Shown one piece after another: positions 45,868 to 54,936 of a stretch of DNA of 64,000 nucleotides (the stretch's first letter is position 1; each line of letters opens with the position of its first letter). The position numbers and the translations under genes are program-made. Below the pieces are notes generated by a model. It made no database searches, was not told where the DNA came from, and saw only the letters and a program-made list of their open reading frames with translations. The stretch is from Endobugula sp047636495 (GTDB taxonomy: Bacteria; Pseudomonadota; Gammaproteobacteria; Pseudomonadales; Cellvibrionaceae): NCBI GenBank assembly GCA_047636495.1, contig JBLILH010000003.1, positions 155,269-219,268 on the forward strand, given 5' to 3'.

Positions 45868-45951
45868 AAGTGCTCGTCTCTATTCTCTTTTAGTCTGCTG
45901 TTCTCTCAAGCACTACATTCCAGGCGACGCATCAATAACCCCATTATTTTA

Positions 45952-46851
45952 CTACCAAGGTAATAAATAATGATCTAGCAACATCACCACAAACAATGCC
46001 ATTAAATAAATAATCGAATACCTAAAAGTTTCCATTGGCGCATTGGGGTGGCGATTGAATAGCATCACTACGCTCCAGTATAAAAACCCTGCCCCCAGTA
46101 TTAACGCACCGGCTAAATAAAGCTCATGAAACATGCCGGTGATATAAGGCAGCACGGTCACAAGAATCATAATGATCGTGTACAACACGATATGCACTTT
46201 AGTGTACTGTTCGCCATGTGTCACGGGCAACATAGGAATATCGGCTTTTGCATAATCATCTTTACGGTGTACCGCAAGCGCCCAGAAGTGAGGGGGTGTC
46301 CACGCAAAAATAATCAACACCAATAACAGAGCGTGACCATCGATACTGTTAGTCACGGCTGTCCAGCCCAGCAAAGGAGGCGCTGCCCCCGCTAAACCAC
46401 CGATAACAATATTTTGTGGGGTGGCGCGCTTCAAGAATAAGGTATAAATCAACGCATACCCCACCAGCGATGCCAGCGTTAACCACGCGGTTAGGGCGTT
46501 GACAAAGATCCATAGAACAAGCATGCCGAGCATGCCAATAACGAAGGCAAATAGCGCCGCATTGATCGGATCGAGCCGGCCTTTTGCAATCGGTCGATTA
46601 TGCGTACGTTGCATTTTTTGGTCGATTTGCCGATCCACTAAATGATTCACCGCAGCAGCACTGCCGGCACATAGGGCAATCCCTAAGTTACCCCAAAAGA
46701 CAACACCTAAAGGCACCATTCCCGGTACCGCCAGCAACATACCAATAAGGGATGTGAGCAACATCAATGCAACCACTTTAGGCTTACAAAGCTCTAGGTA
46801 ATCCCTCCACACCGGCTGAGATAAATTAATTGCTTGTTGAGGAGAAGACAT
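45952..46851 (-). CDS. cyoE: Protoheme IX farnesyltransferase CyoE/CtaB
   Basis: A 299-residue UbiA-superfamily enzyme converting heme B to heme O. The Asp-rich motif VNHLVDRQIDQKMQRTHNRP and the second loop VHRKDDYAKADIPMLPV are present, with about eight membrane helices. It lies downstream of ctaA in the oxidase cluster, consistent with heme O feeding heme A synthesis. Its own start follows about 107 nt of non-coding DNA with short T-rich repeats. Confidence 0.96.
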   Translation of the reverse strand: MSSPQQAINLSQPVWRDYLELCKPKVVALMLLTSLIGMLLAVPGMVPLGVVFWGNLGIALCAGSAAAVNHLVDRQIDQKMQRTHNRPIAKGRLDPINAALFAFVIGMLGMLVLWIFVNALTAWLTLASLVGYALIYTLFLKRATPQNIVIGGLAGAAPPLLGWTAVTNSIDGHALLLVLIIFAWTPPHFWALAVHRKDDYAKADIPMLPVTHGEQYTKVHIVLYTIIMILVTVLPYITGMFHELYLAGALILGAGFLYWSVVMLFNRHPNAPMETFRYSIIYLMALFVVMLLDHYLLPW

Positions 46852-46958
46852 AACACACTCTTTGTTGATTCTATTGTTGATTCTATCGTTATTTTTATTG
46901 TTTATCGATTAAGGTTAATTCGTTGGATGCAGCCGTGTTTGCTAGGTTCCGCTGACAT

Positions 46959-48029
46959 CTAGTTTACTGTTTTTACGCTGTACACGCGATAGTAAATAGA
47001 CACCATAATTAATAGTAGTAAGGCTCCGACCGCATTATGCGCAACGGCAACACTTAACGGTAATGCCCAAATAATATTGCTCAAGCCCAGCGCAATCTGT
47101 ACCGCCAATACTACCCAAAGTGCCACCACCCATGGTCTGACCACTGCGGCTTGAGTTCGCCACAAACATACGCCAAAAATCAATAATGTCACCAGCACCG
47201 TTATCGCACCAATACGATGCGCCATATGAATAGCAATACGGCTATAGTTGTCTAACTGCCCACCTAAATAATTTGGGCCTATATCTTGAAACACAGCGAA
47301 ACCAGTGGTGATATCCATCGGAGGCAACCACTGACCAAAGCACTGCGGCACATCGGGGCACGCTAAGGCAGCATAGTTTGAACTAACCCATCCGCCGAGC
47401 ATAATTTGAACAACGACTACCAGCAATGCAATAATCACCAGAGGTTTTATTTGTTGTAATCGTTTAATGGTGTGGTTAGGTAGATGCCAGTGTTGACCAC
47501 CCAGGCGTTGTCCGAGCAACCATAGTAGCGACAATGTCGCGAAACCACCCATTAAATGTGCCGTAACGATCTTTGGCCACAGCTTGAGTGTCACCGTCCA
47601 CATGCCGAACGCGGCCTGCACAATGACTAACACGAGTAAAAATAGGGGGAGTTTTAGCGGGATTCTTTGGCTAAGTTCGGTAAGAGTCTGCGTTGAGCGC
47701 CTAATAGACAGTATAACAATGCCTAAAATCAACAATCCTAGCGTGCCTGCAAAATAACGATGTACCATTTCTGGCCATGTTTTATCCGCCTCGACGGGGG
47801 CATCAGGAAAAGCCGCTTCGGCTTTTACAATTTCGTGAGCTTCATCTGGCCAGAGTAAATGACCGTAGCAGCCAGGCCAGTCAGGGCAGCCTAACCCCGC
47901 ATCCACTAAGCGCGTAAACGCACCCAAAACCACCACCACTATCGCTAACAAAAACGCTGCGATAGTTAGGCGAAATAACGTTTTATCTATTTTTTCTGAT
48001 CTAAATAACATGGTAATTGATCGACCCAT
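46959..48029 (-). CDS. ctaA: Heme A synthase CtaA (COX15 type)
   Basis: A 356-residue integral membrane enzyme oxidising heme O to heme A. Conserved features: FTRLVDAGLGCPDWPGCYG near the first helix, EMVHRYFAGTLG with a heme-ligand His, TAHLMGGFATLS, and AIHMAHRIGA plus VAHNAVGALLLL in the second half. The start is uncertain (ATG at 48029, directly at the previous stop, or at 48011). Eight helices, normal length. Confidence 0.96.
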   Translation of the reverse strand: MGRSITMLFRSEKIDKTLFRLTIAAFLLAIVVVVLGAFTRLVDAGLGCPDWPGCYGHLLWPDEAHEIVKAEAAFPDAPVEADKTWPEMVHRYFAGTLGLLILGIVILSIRRSTQTLTELSQRIPLKLPLFLLVLVIVQAAFGMWTVTLKLWPKIVTAHLMGGFATLSLLWLLGQRLGGQHWHLPNHTIKRLQQIKPLVIIALLVVVVQIMLGGWVSSNYAALACPDVPQCFGQWLPPMDITTGFAVFQDIGPNYLGGQLDNYSRIAIHMAHRIGAITVLVTLLIFGVCLWRTQAAVVRPWVVALWVVLAVQIALGLSNIIWALPLSVAVAHNAVGALLLLIMVSIYYRVYSVKTVN

Positions 48030-48734
48030 TTATTTATCGTAAGTAAATTTCAATAATTTTTTAATGTCGTCAAGTAAATCTTGGCCCGTATGGGATACGT
48101 CGTAACGCATCATCGCCGACCCTTCTTGATCTACTAGGTAGTAGTAATTATCGGCTGATGTAGCCATATTAGCGGCCGCCAACCAATCGGCGAGAGACGC
48201 TGCGCTAGTGTCAACACGTCGTGTATTGGGGTGTTTTTCTTTCAGCTGTTGTTCCAGTTCATCGGATAGCGTATCTAACGATAGAATAATTCTCTCAACA
48301 CGATACGCCTTCTCTGCCAAACGAATATGGACTTGTCGTGTGGTGTATAAATTCTTTTGGCACACTGTTCCACAGTGCTGACTAACGGGAACGAGTAAGC
48401 GCCATTTTTTTTGCCACTCTTCACTTAACTCTCTCCCTAAGCCCTGACCTTCTTCTTCGATACTATTTTCGCTCTTCCCGTCGATATCAGCCCCATCAAT
48501 TTTTCTTATCTCGCTGGTCATAAGTAAAGACTTAATAGGCAAAGACGGATTGATTAACTCACCTTTATTCGTGGTGTTCGCGGAGACGCCCCAACCTGTT
48601 TGATACATAATATATGCGATCAGCATGGGGGAGGTAACAATAGCTATAATCACTAGACCAAAAAAACGATTACGTTTAATCACTGTGCCTGCTTCTGTAT
48701 GTTGATTATCATCCGTACTATTTTGTTGACTCAT
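48030..48734 (-). CDS. SCO-like oxidase-assembly protein with CxxxC (PA0111 position)
   Basis: A 234-residue protein with one N-terminal membrane helix (FFGLVIIAIVTSPMLIAYIM). The periplasmic domain has HCGTVCQKNLY, a CxxxC motif as in SCO copper chaperones, then a thioredoxin-like layout ending with YYYLVDQEGSAMMRYDVSH and a helix (DLLDDIKKLLKF). The family is the unnamed protein found between SURF1 and CtaA in Pseudomonas cox clusters. It could take over the copper-delivery role given that the protein at the SCO position lacks cysteines; this is inference. Confidence 0.75.
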   Translation of the reverse strand: MSQQNSTDDNQHTEAGTVIKRNRFFGLVIIAIVTSPMLIAYIMYQTGWGVSANTTNKGELINPSLPIKSLLMTSEIRKIDGADIDGKSENSIEEEGQGLGRELSEEWQKKWRLLVPVSQHCGTVCQKNLYTTRQVHIRLAEKAYRVERIILSLDTLSDELEQQLKEKHPNTRRVDTSAASLADWLAAANMATSADNYYYLVDQEGSAMMRYDVSHTGQDLLDDIKKLLKFTYDK

Positions 48735-48747
48735 GTAGCCTTACTCT

Positions 48748-49518
48748 TTAATCGTTATCTTTCGTGGTGATTTGATGGTCATGATTACTCTCGGTTTTCA
48801 CTACTGCCCAAGCATATAAAAAAACCAATGCGAGCGCCATCAAAAACCACTGCATCGCATAGCCATAATGCTTCTCTGGTGAGGTATTGATCATCGGCCA
48901 ATCGGTAATGAGTGCGCCTGGGTTATCACTTTCGATACGCAATACTCTCGAGTAAACCTTATCACCGAGTATACTCTCTATATTCGCGACGCTTAATTCA
49001 ATTACTCGCTTAGGCCATTCTTGCGATAAATCGCTACTTGTTTGGCTAAACACCGCATTTTTAGATGGAATGTGGAAATAACCCTGCAGCGTCACACGAT
49101 CAGAAGGCGTTTCAAACACAGGTAATTCACTGCGTAGCCTAGGCGCTTTTACCCAACCGCGATTCACCAAGATCCACTGCCCGCTAACCTTGAGTGGCAT
49201 GATCACTTCGTATCCCACTTTACCCTGCCGAGGTTGGTTGTCCAATAGCCAATAACGCTCTGGGTCGAAAGTTCCATTGACAATAATTGGGCGATAACGA
49301 ATGTCAGCATACAACTTCGTGAGCTGCTCAAAGTTTTCTGCTGGTAAGTTTTGTTGTTGTTGATACACTGCTAGCAATTGTTCTTTATCTACGGCTCTAT
49401 CGAGTTGCCAATAGCCTAGATGAATCAGTAGGGGCAAAAACAACAACACCAGTAGCGATAACTGCCACTGCTGCCTTACTCGTTTTAATATAGTTTTTGC
49501 TACAGGAAACATCATCAT
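48748..49518 (-). CDS. SURF1-family cytochrome oxidase assembly protein
   Basis: A 256-residue protein with two terminal membrane helices (LSLLVLLFLPLLIHLGYWQL and YAMQWFLMALALVFLYAWAV) around a beta-rich periplasmic domain with YRPIIVNGTFDPERYWLLDN and ILVNRGWVKAPR, all SURF1 signatures. It helps insert heme A into subunit I. Three Met codons open the gene (49518, 49515, 49512), and the first overlaps the start of the divergent small gene, so the true start may be the third. Confidence 0.94.
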   Translation of the reverse strand: MMMFPVAKTILKRVRQQWQLSLLVLLFLPLLIHLGYWQLDRAVDKEQLLAVYQQQQNLPAENFEQLTKLYADIRYRPIIVNGTFDPERYWLLDNQPRQGKVGYEVIMPLKVSGQWILVNRGWVKAPRLRSELPVFETPSDRVTLQGYFHIPSKNAVFSQTSSDLSQEWPKRVIELSVANIESILGDKVYSRVLRIESDNPGALITDWPMINTSPEKHYGYAMQWFLMALALVFLYAWAVVKTESNHDHQITTKDND

Positions 49519-49768
49519 GTTAAAAATTATAATCGTCTTATTGTTTATCGGGGTAGTGGTTAGCCTAAGCAGTGGCTTGATTTTTTTGTTGAAGGATATC
49601 GAGTCGCCCTCTAAGCGGACCGTTTACGCATTGGGCATTCGCATTAGTTTGGCGACGTTATTAATGGCAACCATTTTCTATGGTTTGTACACTGGCCAGC
49701 TTGGCAGTAGTGCACCTTGGGATATTAAATTAACAAAAGAACAAGTACAACAGCAAGCGGGAAAGTAA
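49517..49768 (+). CDS. DUF2909-family twin-transmembrane protein
   Basis: An 83-residue protein with two membrane helices (IIIVLLFIGVVVSLSSGLIFL and ISLATLLMATIFYGLYTG) separated by a short basic loop (KDIESPSKRTVYALGIR), the DUF2909 pattern. Such genes commonly accompany SURF1 in gammaproteobacterial cox clusters; their function is not established. AGGAAA precedes the ATG by 8 nt. The start overlaps the SURF1 start on the opposite strand. Confidence 0.88.
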   Translation: MLKIIIVLLFIGVVVSLSSGLIFLLKDIESPSKRTVYALGIRISLATLLMATIFYGLYTGQLGSSAPWDIKLTKEQVQQQAGK

Positions 49769-49915
49769 CCGCTACGCAATAATTGCTGCTGCATTGTCGA
49801 TATACCCTCGCCCGTAGTGGCAACAGCGAATGAAGGATTGTGGAAGGTGACTACAACTCATCAAGCCTTTGTTGATTTTTCTGTCTGCGGTATCCTGTCA
49901 CCTGTAAGCTTCTTA

Positions 49916-50824
49916 TTACCCCAATATATAGACAAATAAGAATAAACCCACCCACACGACATCAACAAAATGCCAATACCAGCTAGCCGATTCAAAACCA
50001 AAACAATCTTCGTGGTTGAAATGTCCTTTAAGCACCGAGCGCAACCACATCACTAGCAGCATAAAAGTACCAATGGTGACATGCGCACCGTGGAAACCGG
50101 TCAACATAAAGAAGGTGGTACCATACACGCCAGTTTCTAGCGTCAGGCCCACTGCGTAAGCATGGCTATATTCTGCTATTTGCAACGCAACAAAAATCAT
50201 ACCGAGTGCAACGGTCACACCCAACCAAATATTAAATGCCTTTCTGTTAGCATTTTTTAATGCCACGTGCGCCATGTGCACAGTAATACTAGAAGTGAGT
50301 AACACGGCGGTATTCCAAAAAGGTAACCATGTCCAAATAGATTCGGCCGTAGAGAAACTCATATTTTGATCGGGGCCAAATACTTTTGCTGCTTCACCAT
50401 TCACTGCCATATCTGGCGTGATCATTAGTGGCCATTCCGCAGCAAAGCCGCTCCATAAAACCGCATTGGTCGATGCATTACTCCCCTCACCCGACAACCA
50501 AGGTAATGCTAGATGACGAATATAATAAAGCGCACCGAAGAATGCAGCGAAGAACATCACCTCACTAAAAATAAACCACCCCATGCCCCACACGTAAGAA
50601 CGCTTTAACTGCGCATCGTTTAAGCCGTTCATGTTTTCATCAATAACAGTACTAAACCAGCACCACAACACCGTGGCCATAATCGCCGAACCGATTAGAA
50701 AAATAGTGGCACTGCCGCCATTAATCCAGGTGGCCAAACCGAACGCCATCGCGCCCATTCCTAACGATGCAAATATAGGTAATTTGCTTTGCTCTGGAAC
50801 GTAATAAGTGCCTTCACTTGACAT
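49916..50824 (-). CDS. ctaE: Cytochrome c oxidase subunit III
   Basis: A 302-residue seven-helix subunit. Signatures: GMGWFIFSEVMFFAAFFGAL, the helix with WPLMITPDM, TVHMAHVALKN, and GFHGAHVTIGTFML near the C-terminus, followed by WYWHFVDVVWVGLF. It stabilises subunit I and proton uptake. Part of the cluster coxB-coxA-cox11-coxC. Confidence 0.97.
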   Translation of the reverse strand: MSSEGTYYVPEQSKLPIFASLGMGAMAFGLATWINGGSATIFLIGSAIMATVLWCWFSTVIDENMNGLNDAQLKRSYVWGMGWFIFSEVMFFAAFFGALYYIRHLALPWLSGEGSNASTNAVLWSGFAAEWPLMITPDMAVNGEAAKVFGPDQNMSFSTAESIWTWLPFWNTAVLLTSSITVHMAHVALKNANRKAFNIWLGVTVALGMIFVALQIAEYSHAYAVGLTLETGVYGTTFFMLTGFHGAHVTIGTFMLLVMWLRSVLKGHFNHEDCFGFESASWYWHFVDVVWVGLFLFVYILG

Positions 50825-50854
50825 GGAGCTTCTCCGTTGTTCTATGTTTTTTTA

Positions 50855-51427
50855 TTAATTAATGGCTGCCAATTTTGGCGTCGTTGTTTGTGTAATATCG
50901 AATAAGGTGTAAGACAATGTAATGGTTTTAATATACGTTGGAATGTCCACATCGATAATAAAGCTCAGCCCTAGCTCTGTGGTTTTCCCCGCTTTTAAAG
51001 GCTGCTGATTAAAACAAAAACATTCTGTCTTATGAAAATAATTAGCTGCTTTAAAAGGCACAAGGCTAGGAACAGCTTGACCCACCATGTCATTGTCGGT
51101 GGTATTTTTAGCTACATAGTTAATCACTGTAGGCTCACCGGGATGCACCGTTACCGATGATAACTGCGGACGGAAATCCCACGGCATATTTTCATTGTTG
51201 GTGGCTAAAAATTGCACGTTAATCGTTCTAGAGGTGTCAATTCCAAAGCTATTCGCCTTATCGATAGAGACCGCATCACCGGTTTTACCGTTTAATCCGG
51301 TCACGTCACAAAATAAGTCATACAAGGGCGGCATAATAAAAATGGCAAATACAAACATTACCACTACTGTCACGCCTAATTTGGCGCAAATCGCGGGGGT
51401 TGAGTTCTTTTGCCAAAATTCTTTCAT
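50855..51427 (-). CDS. ctaG: Cytochrome c oxidase copper chaperone Cox11/CtaG
   Basis: A 190-residue protein with one N-terminal membrane helix (LGVTVVVMFVFAIFIMPPLY) and a periplasmic immunoglobulin-like domain. The copper motif CFCF in KTECFCFNQQPL, the RTINVQFLATN start and the WDFRPQ and VHPGEP segments are all conserved. It delivers copper to the CuB site of subunit I. Between coxA and coxC. Confidence 0.95.
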   Translation of the reverse strand: MKEFWQKNSTPAICAKLGVTVVVMFVFAIFIMPPLYDLFCDVTGLNGKTGDAVSIDKANSFGIDTSRTINVQFLATNNENMPWDFRPQLSSVTVHPGEPTVINYVAKNTTDNDMVGQAVPSLVPFKAANYFHKTECFCFNQQPLKAGKTTELGLSFIIDVDIPTYIKTITLSYTLFDITQTTTPKLAAIN

Positions 51428-51508
51428 TAATTAAGTCTCAAGTTGATTACTTCAAGCCGCAAACTGAGTATTGTTATCCCCCTTGCAGCCTGAAGTCTAC
51501 CGTCAATG

Positions 51509-53059
51509 TTATTTCACTTCTGGCGGCGTAGTGAAGGTGTGGTAAGGCGCAGGGGAAGGAACGGTCCACTCTAGCCCTTCTGGATTATCCCACACTTCTG
51601 CCGTGGCTTTTTTGCCACCGCGAATCGTTGCGATCACGTTATATAGCAACATAATCTGCGCAGCACCAAACAAAAAGGCACCACAACTAGATATCATATT
51701 AAAGTCAGCGAAGAACTGGTTATAGTCAGGCACTCGGCGCTGCATACCGGCCAAGCCAACGAAATGCATCGGGAAAAACGTCACGTTGAGGCCAATAAAA
51801 GCCAACCAAAATTGCGTTTTACCCATCGTCTCGTTATACATATTGCCACACCATTTCGGCAACCAGTAATAAACACCTGCGGTAATAGAGAATATTGCTC
51901 CGGGTACGAGTACATAATGGAAATGCGCTACGACAAAGTAAGTATCGTGATACTGAAAATCAGCAGGCGCGATCGCCAACATCAAGCCGGAAAAACCACC
52001 GATAGTAAATAAGATCACGAACGCGATAGAAAACAGCATCGGCGTTTCAAATGTCATCGAACCGCGAAACATGGTGGTGACCCAGTTAAAGACTTTTACA
52101 CCGGTAGGCACCGCAATCAGCATGGTCGCATACATAAAGAACAGCTCGCCCGCAATCGGCATACCCACCGTAAACATGTGATGCGCCCATACAATAAAGC
52201 TTAAAAATGCGATCGAAGCCGTGGCATAAACCATAGAGGAGTATCCAAACAGTGGCTTACGGGCAAAGGTAGGAATAATTGCACTCACAATACCAAATGC
52301 CGGCAGAATCATAATATACACTTCCGGGTGACCAAAGAACCAAAACACGTGCTGGAATAATACCGGATCACCACCACCTGCCGCATCAAAGAAGCTGGTA
52401 CCAAAATGGATATCCATCAACATCATAGTGACGACACCCGCTAGGACAGGCATCACCGCGATCAGCAGATAGGCGGTAATCAGCCAAGTCCACACAAACA
52501 ATGGCATTTTCATTAAGGTCATGCCAGGCGCACGCATGTTGAAGATGGTAGCGATGATGTTAATCGCACCCATAATCGAACTGGCACCCATAATATGTAC
52601 TGCGAAAATAAAGAAGGTGACGCTGGGTGGCGCATAAGTCGTGGACAATGGTGCGTAGAATGTCCAGCCAAAGTTAGGGCCACCGCCGTCCATAAACAGC
52701 GTCGATATCATCATCATAAACGCAAAGGGTAAAATCCAAAAACTCCAGTTGTTCATGCGGGGCAGTGCCATATCAGGCGCACCGACCATCATTGGAATCA
52801 TCCAGTTTGCCAAACCCACAAAGGCGGGCATCACCGCACCAAAGACCATCACCAGACCATGCATTGTGGTCATTTGGTTAAAGAATTCTGGTTCAACAAT
52901 TTGTAAACCGGGTTCAAATAATTCCGCGCGGATGACTAGGGCGAAGACACCACCCAGTAAAAACATCGCGAAGCTAAACCATAAATACATTGAGCCAATG
53001 TCTTTATGGTTAGTGGTATATAACCACCGAGTAAAACCTTTAGCAGGACCGTGAGCCAT
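51509..53059 (-). CDS. ctaD: Cytochrome c oxidase subunit I
   Basis: A 516-residue catalytic subunit. Heme and copper ligands are present: heme a His in MTTMHGLVMVFGAVMPAF, CuB His and cross-linked Tyr in FWFFGHPEVYIMILPAFG, CuB His pair in VWAHHMFTVGMP, and the heme a3/heme a pair in DTYFVVAHFHYVLVPG. Twelve helices. The proton-pumping K-channel residues near the HPEVY helix look standard, so this is a type A oxidase. Confidence 0.97.
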   Translation of the reverse strand: MAHGPAKGFTRWLYTTNHKDIGSMYLWFSFAMFLLGGVFALVIRAELFEPGLQIVEPEFFNQMTTMHGLVMVFGAVMPAFVGLANWMIPMMVGAPDMALPRMNNWSFWILPFAFMMMISTLFMDGGGPNFGWTFYAPLSTTYAPPSVTFFIFAVHIMGASSIMGAINIIATIFNMRAPGMTLMKMPLFVWTWLITAYLLIAVMPVLAGVVTMMLMDIHFGTSFFDAAGGGDPVLFQHVFWFFGHPEVYIMILPAFGIVSAIIPTFARKPLFGYSSMVYATASIAFLSFIVWAHHMFTVGMPIAGELFFMYATMLIAVPTGVKVFNWVTTMFRGSMTFETPMLFSIAFVILFTIGGFSGLMLAIAPADFQYHDTYFVVAHFHYVLVPGAIFSITAGVYYWLPKWCGNMYNETMGKTQFWLAFIGLNVTFFPMHFVGLAGMQRRVPDYNQFFADFNMISSCGAFLFGAAQIMLLYNVIATIRGGKKATAEVWDNPEGLEWTVPSPAPYHTFTTPPEVK

Positions 53060-53089
53060 GATAGTTCCCCTACTCCTATATGATTAGAG

Positions 53090-54244
53090 TTATTTGCCTT
53101 GCTTGAAATTTAGGACGTCGATGGGCTGCACGACATCACCTGTGTTATTACCAAATGCATTACGCTGGTAAGTGAGAACTGCTGCCGTGTCAACTTCTGA
53201 CAAGGTATCTTTATACGCCGCCATGGCAAGATTCACTTTACTACCGTTAACCACGATATCTAAGTGTGCGGCTATATCTCCGGTGGCAATTGGACTGCCT
53301 GCGATGGCTTTACCCACACCACCTTCACCATTGACGCCGTGACAAGCGACACACGCTTTGGTGTAAACCTGTTTACCCTGCACCATTAACTCGTCAAGCG
53401 TAAACCTCTTGCCGGTTAAGGCTTTGATTTTTTCTGCTTGTTCACGACGATCGGCCAGCCATACGGTGTATTCCTCTTCAGGAACTGCCTTAACAACAAT
53501 CGGCATAAAACCATGATCTTTACCACACAGTTCAGCACACACTCCGCGATATACACCCGGTTTATTCACCTTCGCCCAGCTTTCGTTAACATAACCAGGA
53601 ATTGCATCACGCTTCACCGCTAGGTCGGGTACCCACCATGCATGAATCACGTCATTTGAGGTGACCAAAAAACGGATCTTTTTATTCACCGGGATCACTA
53701 AAGGCTCATCGACTTCTCGAAGATAATGCTCGCCTTTGGTCGCTTGATTTCGAATTTGTTCTTGAGGGGTACTTAATCGGCTAAAAAATGATACTTCCTC
53801 GCCAAGATATTCATATTTCCAATACCACTGGTAGCCCGTGATCACCACATCTACGTCAGATTCTGAAGTGTCGTAGAGCTTGATCAAGGTACTTGTCGCG
53901 GGGAAAGCCATCACCACAAGAATAACCAGAGGAATAACGGTCCACAGTATCTCCAGCGTTGTGCTGTCATGAAAGTTGGCTGCTTTTGCACCGTTTGACT
54001 TACGATGAACAATCATCGAGTAAAACATTACACCAAATACCACCACCCCAATACCAACACACCACCAAAACATTTGCATGTGCAAGCCATAGACTTCAGT
54101 ACTGATAGGAGTAACACCTACTGGCATATTGATCGTTGAGCGCCCTGCTTCTTGAGCCAATGCGTAGCTGCTCAAGAGTAGTGAACTTAGACATAAAATC
54201 GATGAAGACAGCCAAGCAGTTAGCCGACTTATTACGTTTACCAT
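53090..54244 (-). CDS. ctaC: Cytochrome c oxidase subunit II with fused cytochrome c
   Basis: A 384-residue periplasm-facing subunit. A signal peptide (to ALAQE) and two membrane helices (MFWWCVGIGVVVFGVMFYSM and TLEILWTVIPLVILVVMAF) precede the CuA domain: GYQWYWKYEYLG, NDVIHAWWVPDLAVK, and CAELCGKDHGFM with Cys236, Cys240, His244 and Met247. A C-terminal cytochrome c domain has the CVACH heme site at 298-302. The fusion indicates a caa3-like electron entry. First gene of the cluster; about 690 nt of upstream DNA. Confidence 0.97.
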   Translation of the reverse strand: MVNVISRLTAWLSSSILCLSSLLLSSYALAQEAGRSTINMPVGVTPISTEVYGLHMQMFWWCVGIGVVVFGVMFYSMIVHRKSNGAKAANFHDSTTLEILWTVIPLVILVVMAFPATSTLIKLYDTSESDVDVVITGYQWYWKYEYLGEEVSFFSRLSTPQEQIRNQATKGEHYLREVDEPLVIPVNKKIRFLVTSNDVIHAWWVPDLAVKRDAIPGYVNESWAKVNKPGVYRGVCAELCGKDHGFMPIVVKAVPEEEYTVWLADRREQAEKIKALTGKRFTLDELMVQGKQVYTKACVACHGVNGEGGVGKAIAGSPIATGDIAAHLDIVVNGSKVNLAMAAYKDTLSEVDTAAVLTYQRNAFGNNTGDVVQPIDVLNFKQGK

Positions 54245-54936
54245 TACCCAATGCTCCGTGTAGATAGCGTTATATTTATTCTTATACTTTTACAGGCGGT
54301 TAATTATGTGCTGCCTACTTCATGTAATGAAAAGCAAAAAATGTTGTTAATTTTTATAGTTGTCTTTAACGAACCAGATCAAAAATTCACATTAAAAATA
54401 CTGACTTACAAAGACTATAATACAAGGCCTCAGCCAGAGTATAGCCACTGACGTGTTATCTGTACTGTTTATATTTGTTAATCAAACACATGACCGTAAT
54501 AGGCTGGCTCTAACGAATGCCCACAACCAAATATTAACACGGCAGTAGCATTGTCATTTAACAGGAGACGTTTTATGGAGCAGTTGCTCAAATTTACACT
54601 CTCGTACAACAGAGACAGGCACTACCTGTCTGCGTGGGTATAAATGGGTTAGAAACATATTCTTGCTGCAAAACTTAATATGGGGAATTCGTTTTGCACT
54701 GCATAGCGCATCACTGGTTACAATACCCAACAAAAACTGCCCTGCCTCACAGGTGCACAGAAAGCCACAAGAAGCTAATAATGTCAATTTATTTGTGTAT
54801 TTACAGGCTATTATTGCCAATATAGCTTGATTTTCAATCACATTATCGCAAATAGTTTGCGCCTAGACTATGCTAAACAAATGTATTTTATATTCAGTAT
54901 TAAATCAAACCCCACCGTCATCATATTGCCTACGCT
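54245..54936. other. Intergenic region with a possible frameshifted small gene
   Basis: About 690 bp between the divergent ctaC and the next gene. A strong AGGAGA ribosome site precedes the ATG at 54575, which opens 22 codons (MEQLLKFTLSY...). The +1 frame is open from about 54552 to 54829 without a start codon, reading GYKWVRNIFLLQNLIWGI and onward. Together these could be one small gene broken by a frameshift. No family was recognised. The promoter of ctaC must also lie here, but no operator was identified. Confidence 0.4.

Noticed and set aside
54554..54841. Minus-strand frame of 95 codons upstream of ctaC
   Set aside because: It is antisense to the better-supported AGGAGA-ATG plus open frame on the plus strand and has no start signal.
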